This document shows positions 4,664-6,102 of a DNA stretch of 6,102 bases, piece by piece. Location of the stretch: NCBI GenBank assembly GCA_009774655.1, contig VSOD01000258.1, positions 1-6,102 of the forward strand, given 5' to 3'. A model generated the notes under the pieces. It searched no databases, had not been told where the DNA came from, and worked only from the letters and a program-made list of their open reading frames with translations. The stretch's first letter is position 1; each line of letters begins with the position of its first letter. Origin of the DNA: Lachnospiraceae bacterium (GTDB taxonomy: Bacteria > Bacillota_A > Clostridia > Lachnospirales > Lachnospiraceae). The translations under genes and the position numbers were made by a program.

Positions 4664-6061
4664 ATGAAGAAAAAGATTAACAGGCAGCTTATGTTTTTGT
4701 CGTCGATGGCGATCGTGATCACGCTGTTGCTGATGGCGGTGGTGTTCTACCGCCTCTTTCAGGCGCAGGTGATGGAGGATCTGAGGATCTATGCCCAGGC
4801 GCTGGCTGACGGCGGGACAATGGCTGCAGATGAAATGCAGGATGTCGTATCGGATGCGGCTGCAGATGATATGCCTGATGCCGAATCGGATGCGGGTGCA
4901 GTGAAAAATTACGCCTACATTGATCGCTACAGCCAAGGCAGGGAAAATGTCCGCGCCACCGTGATCACACCGGAAGGCGAAGTGCTCTACGACAGCAATG
5001 CGGATATAGGCGGGATGGACAATCATGCGGGGCGGCCGGAGGTGGCGGAAGCGCTGCGGGAGGGAGAGGGCAGGTCTGTCAGACAGTCTTCCACCATGCA
5101 GCGGAGCACCTTTTACTATACGATCCTGCTGCCGGATGGCAATGTGCTTCGGGTGGCCAGAGAATCCCACAGCATCTGGAGTATCCTCTACCGGTCTCTG
5201 CCGGCGATTCTGGCGGCGGTCTGTGCGATTCTGGCGCTGTGCGTTTTTCTGTCCCGTTATCTCACGGCCAGTCTGGTGGCGCCGATCGGCAGGCTGGTGG
5301 AAGATATGGATCATATCGGGGAAAAAGAGATTTACGAGGAGCTTTTGCCATTTGCAAAGACCATCAGGACACAGCATGATGCCATCGTCCGCAATGCAAA
5401 TATGCGGCAGGAGTTCAGCGCCAATGTGTCCCATGAGCTGAAGACGCCGCTGACGGCCATCTCCGGCTATGCGGAGCTGATCGAGAACGGGATGGCCGTG
5501 GGGCAGGATGCGGTCAGATTTGCCTCGGAGATCCGCAGGAACGCCAACCGGCTTTTGATGCTGATCAATGACACTATACGTCTGTCGGAGCTGGACGTGC
5601 AGGACCGGGAGATTCCTTTTGAACAGATCGACCTGTATGAAATTGCAAGAGACTGCGTAGAGATGCTGCAGCTGCGGGCAAAAGAGCGGGAGGTGGATCT
5701 GCGGTTGGAAGGCGGCAGCGTTATGGTACAGGGAGACAGGCAGATGCTGGAAGAGCTGCTTTATAATCTGTGTGACAACGCTATCAGCTATAACAACGCC
5801 GGTGGTTTTGTCGTGGTCAGCGTAGAGGACGCGAACGGGAGGCGGACACTGCGGGTGCAGGATACGGGGATCGGTATTCCGAAAGAATGTCAGGAGCGGA
5901 TCTTTGAGCGGTTCTACAGAGTGGACAAAAGCCGCTCGAAATCTACCGGCGGCACGGGGCTGGGTCTGGCCATCGTAAAGCATATCGTGGCCGTGCACCG
6001 CGCCGGGCTGACGCTTGTGAGCGAACCGGGGGAGGGAACAACGATCACGGTCACGTTTTGA
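4664..6061 (+). CDS. phoR: Phosphate sensor histidine kinase, PhoR type
   Basis: This is a membrane histidine kinase, presumed partner of the adjacent response regulator. From ATG 4664 it has 465 residues. A first membrane helix at about 11-32, an extracytoplasmic domain at about 33-170 and a second helix at about 174-197 are followed by a short HAMP-like linker (APIGRLVEDMDHI). The dimerisation domain carries H257 in FSANVSHELKTPLT. The ATP-binding domain has the N box NLCDNAISYN (368-377), G1 DTGIGIP (400-406), F box ERIFERFYRVDKSRS and G2 GGTGLGLAIVKHI (429-441). No cytoplasmic PAS domain is evident, so it is shorter than Bacillus subtilis PhoR. The start is uncertain: ATG 4652 and TTG 4634 are in frame. 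MKKKINRQ before the helix and GGGGG at 4654-4658 favour 4664. Residues 54-77 are an acidic tandem duplication. Its Pi role is inferred from the neighbourhood. Confidence 0.93.
   Translation: MKKKINRQLMFLSSMAIVITLLLMAVVFYRLFQAQVMEDLRIYAQALADGGTMAADEMQDVVSDAAADDMPDAESDAGAVKNYAYIDRYSQGRENVRATVITPEGEVLYDSNADIGGMDNHAGRPEVAEALREGEGRSVRQSSTMQRSTFYYTILLPDGNVLRVARESHSIWSILYRSLPAILAAVCAILALCVFLSRYLTASLVAPIGRLVEDMDHIGEKEIYEELLPFAKTIRTQHDAIVRNANMRQEFSANVSHELKTPLTAISGYAELIENGMAVGQDAVRFASEIRRNANRLLMLINDTIRLSELDVQDREIPFEQIDLYEIARDCVEMLQLRAKEREVDLRLEGGSVMVQGDRQMLEELLYNLCDNAISYNNAGGFVVVSVEDANGRRTLRVQDTGIGIPKECQERIFERFYRVDKSRSKSTGGTGLGLAIVKHIVAVHRAGLTLVSEPGEGTTITVTF
4823..4894 (+). repeat. 36-bp tandem duplication inside phoR (acidic 12-residue repeat)
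   Basis: Two 36-base units, 4823-4858 and 4859-4894, are identical at 31 of 36 positions. They encode AADEMQDVVSDA and AADDMPDAESDA (residues 54-77 of the kinase), and a fragment of a third unit (GGTGCA) follows. The repeat is in frame and lies outside the membrane just after the first helix. It adds a strongly acidic, alanine-rich segment to the sensor domain. Because it is in frame, copy number could change without breaking the gene. Confidence 0.8.
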
Positions 6062-6102
6062 GCTGGGTCTTGCAATATCACTCATAATATATTAAAGTAT
6101 AG

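Noticed and set aside
4541..6085. Long minus-strand reading frame (514 codons) opposite phoR
   Set aside because: It is a mirror of the GC-biased codon use of phoR: rich in His, Arg, Gln and Pro, with no recognisable domain. The + strand kinase has every expected motif.
6062..6102. Possible promoter (TTGCAA at 6070-6075) or terminator after phoR
   Set aside because: No good -10 lies at 16-18 bases and no hairpin is visible; the sequence ends too soon to judge.

Overview
The window carries a phosphate (Pi) acquisition and Pi-sensing cluster, all on the + strand, from a moderately GC-rich Gram-positive anaerobe. I infer class Clostridia, Lachnospiraceae-like. The grounds are AGGAG-type ribosome sites, TTG/ATG start ambiguity, a Bacillus/Clostridium-style TTTACA Pho box, and the family types. 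No database search was possible, so the taxonomy is inference.

Layout: 1-68 is an AT-rich leader with promoter-like and weak Pho-box-like hexamers. 69-157 looks like the two ends of a pstC permease gene with its middle missing. 142-981 is pstA (intact permease subunit). The 81-bp gap 982-1062 holds a perfect 10-bp hairpin and a second, imperfect one. 1063-1821 is pstB (ATPase). The 171-bp gap 1822-1992 has no gene; it holds a clear triple direct-repeat Pho box and a possible structured 5' leader. 1993-3774 is a Na+/Pi cotransporter with a C-terminal PhoU domain. The 110-bp gap 3775-3884 carries a good housekeeping-type promoter. 3885-4571 is a PhoP/PhoB-type response regulator, with a 3 x 13-bp tandem repeat across its stop codon. 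4664-6061 is a PhoR-type sensor histidine kinase whose extracytoplasmic domain contains a 12-residue acidic tandem repeat. 6062-6102 is a short AT-rich tail with no convincing terminator.

How the genes fit together: PstA and PstB are the membrane and ATPase parts of the high-affinity ABC Pi importer. The Na+/Pi carrier is a second Pi transport route. PhoR and PhoP would sense Pi limitation and switch the transporters on, most visibly through the Pho box before the Na+/Pi gene. The place between pstB and phoP, where a free phoU is often found, is taken by the transporter-PhoU fusion. No complete pstS, pstC or stand-alone phoU is present.

I do not see a wholly new system; this is a recognisable Pho locus. 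The points most worth checking are the apparent pstC deletion, the Pho box with an overlapping RNA fold at the Na+/Pi start, and the tandem repeats in and before phoR.
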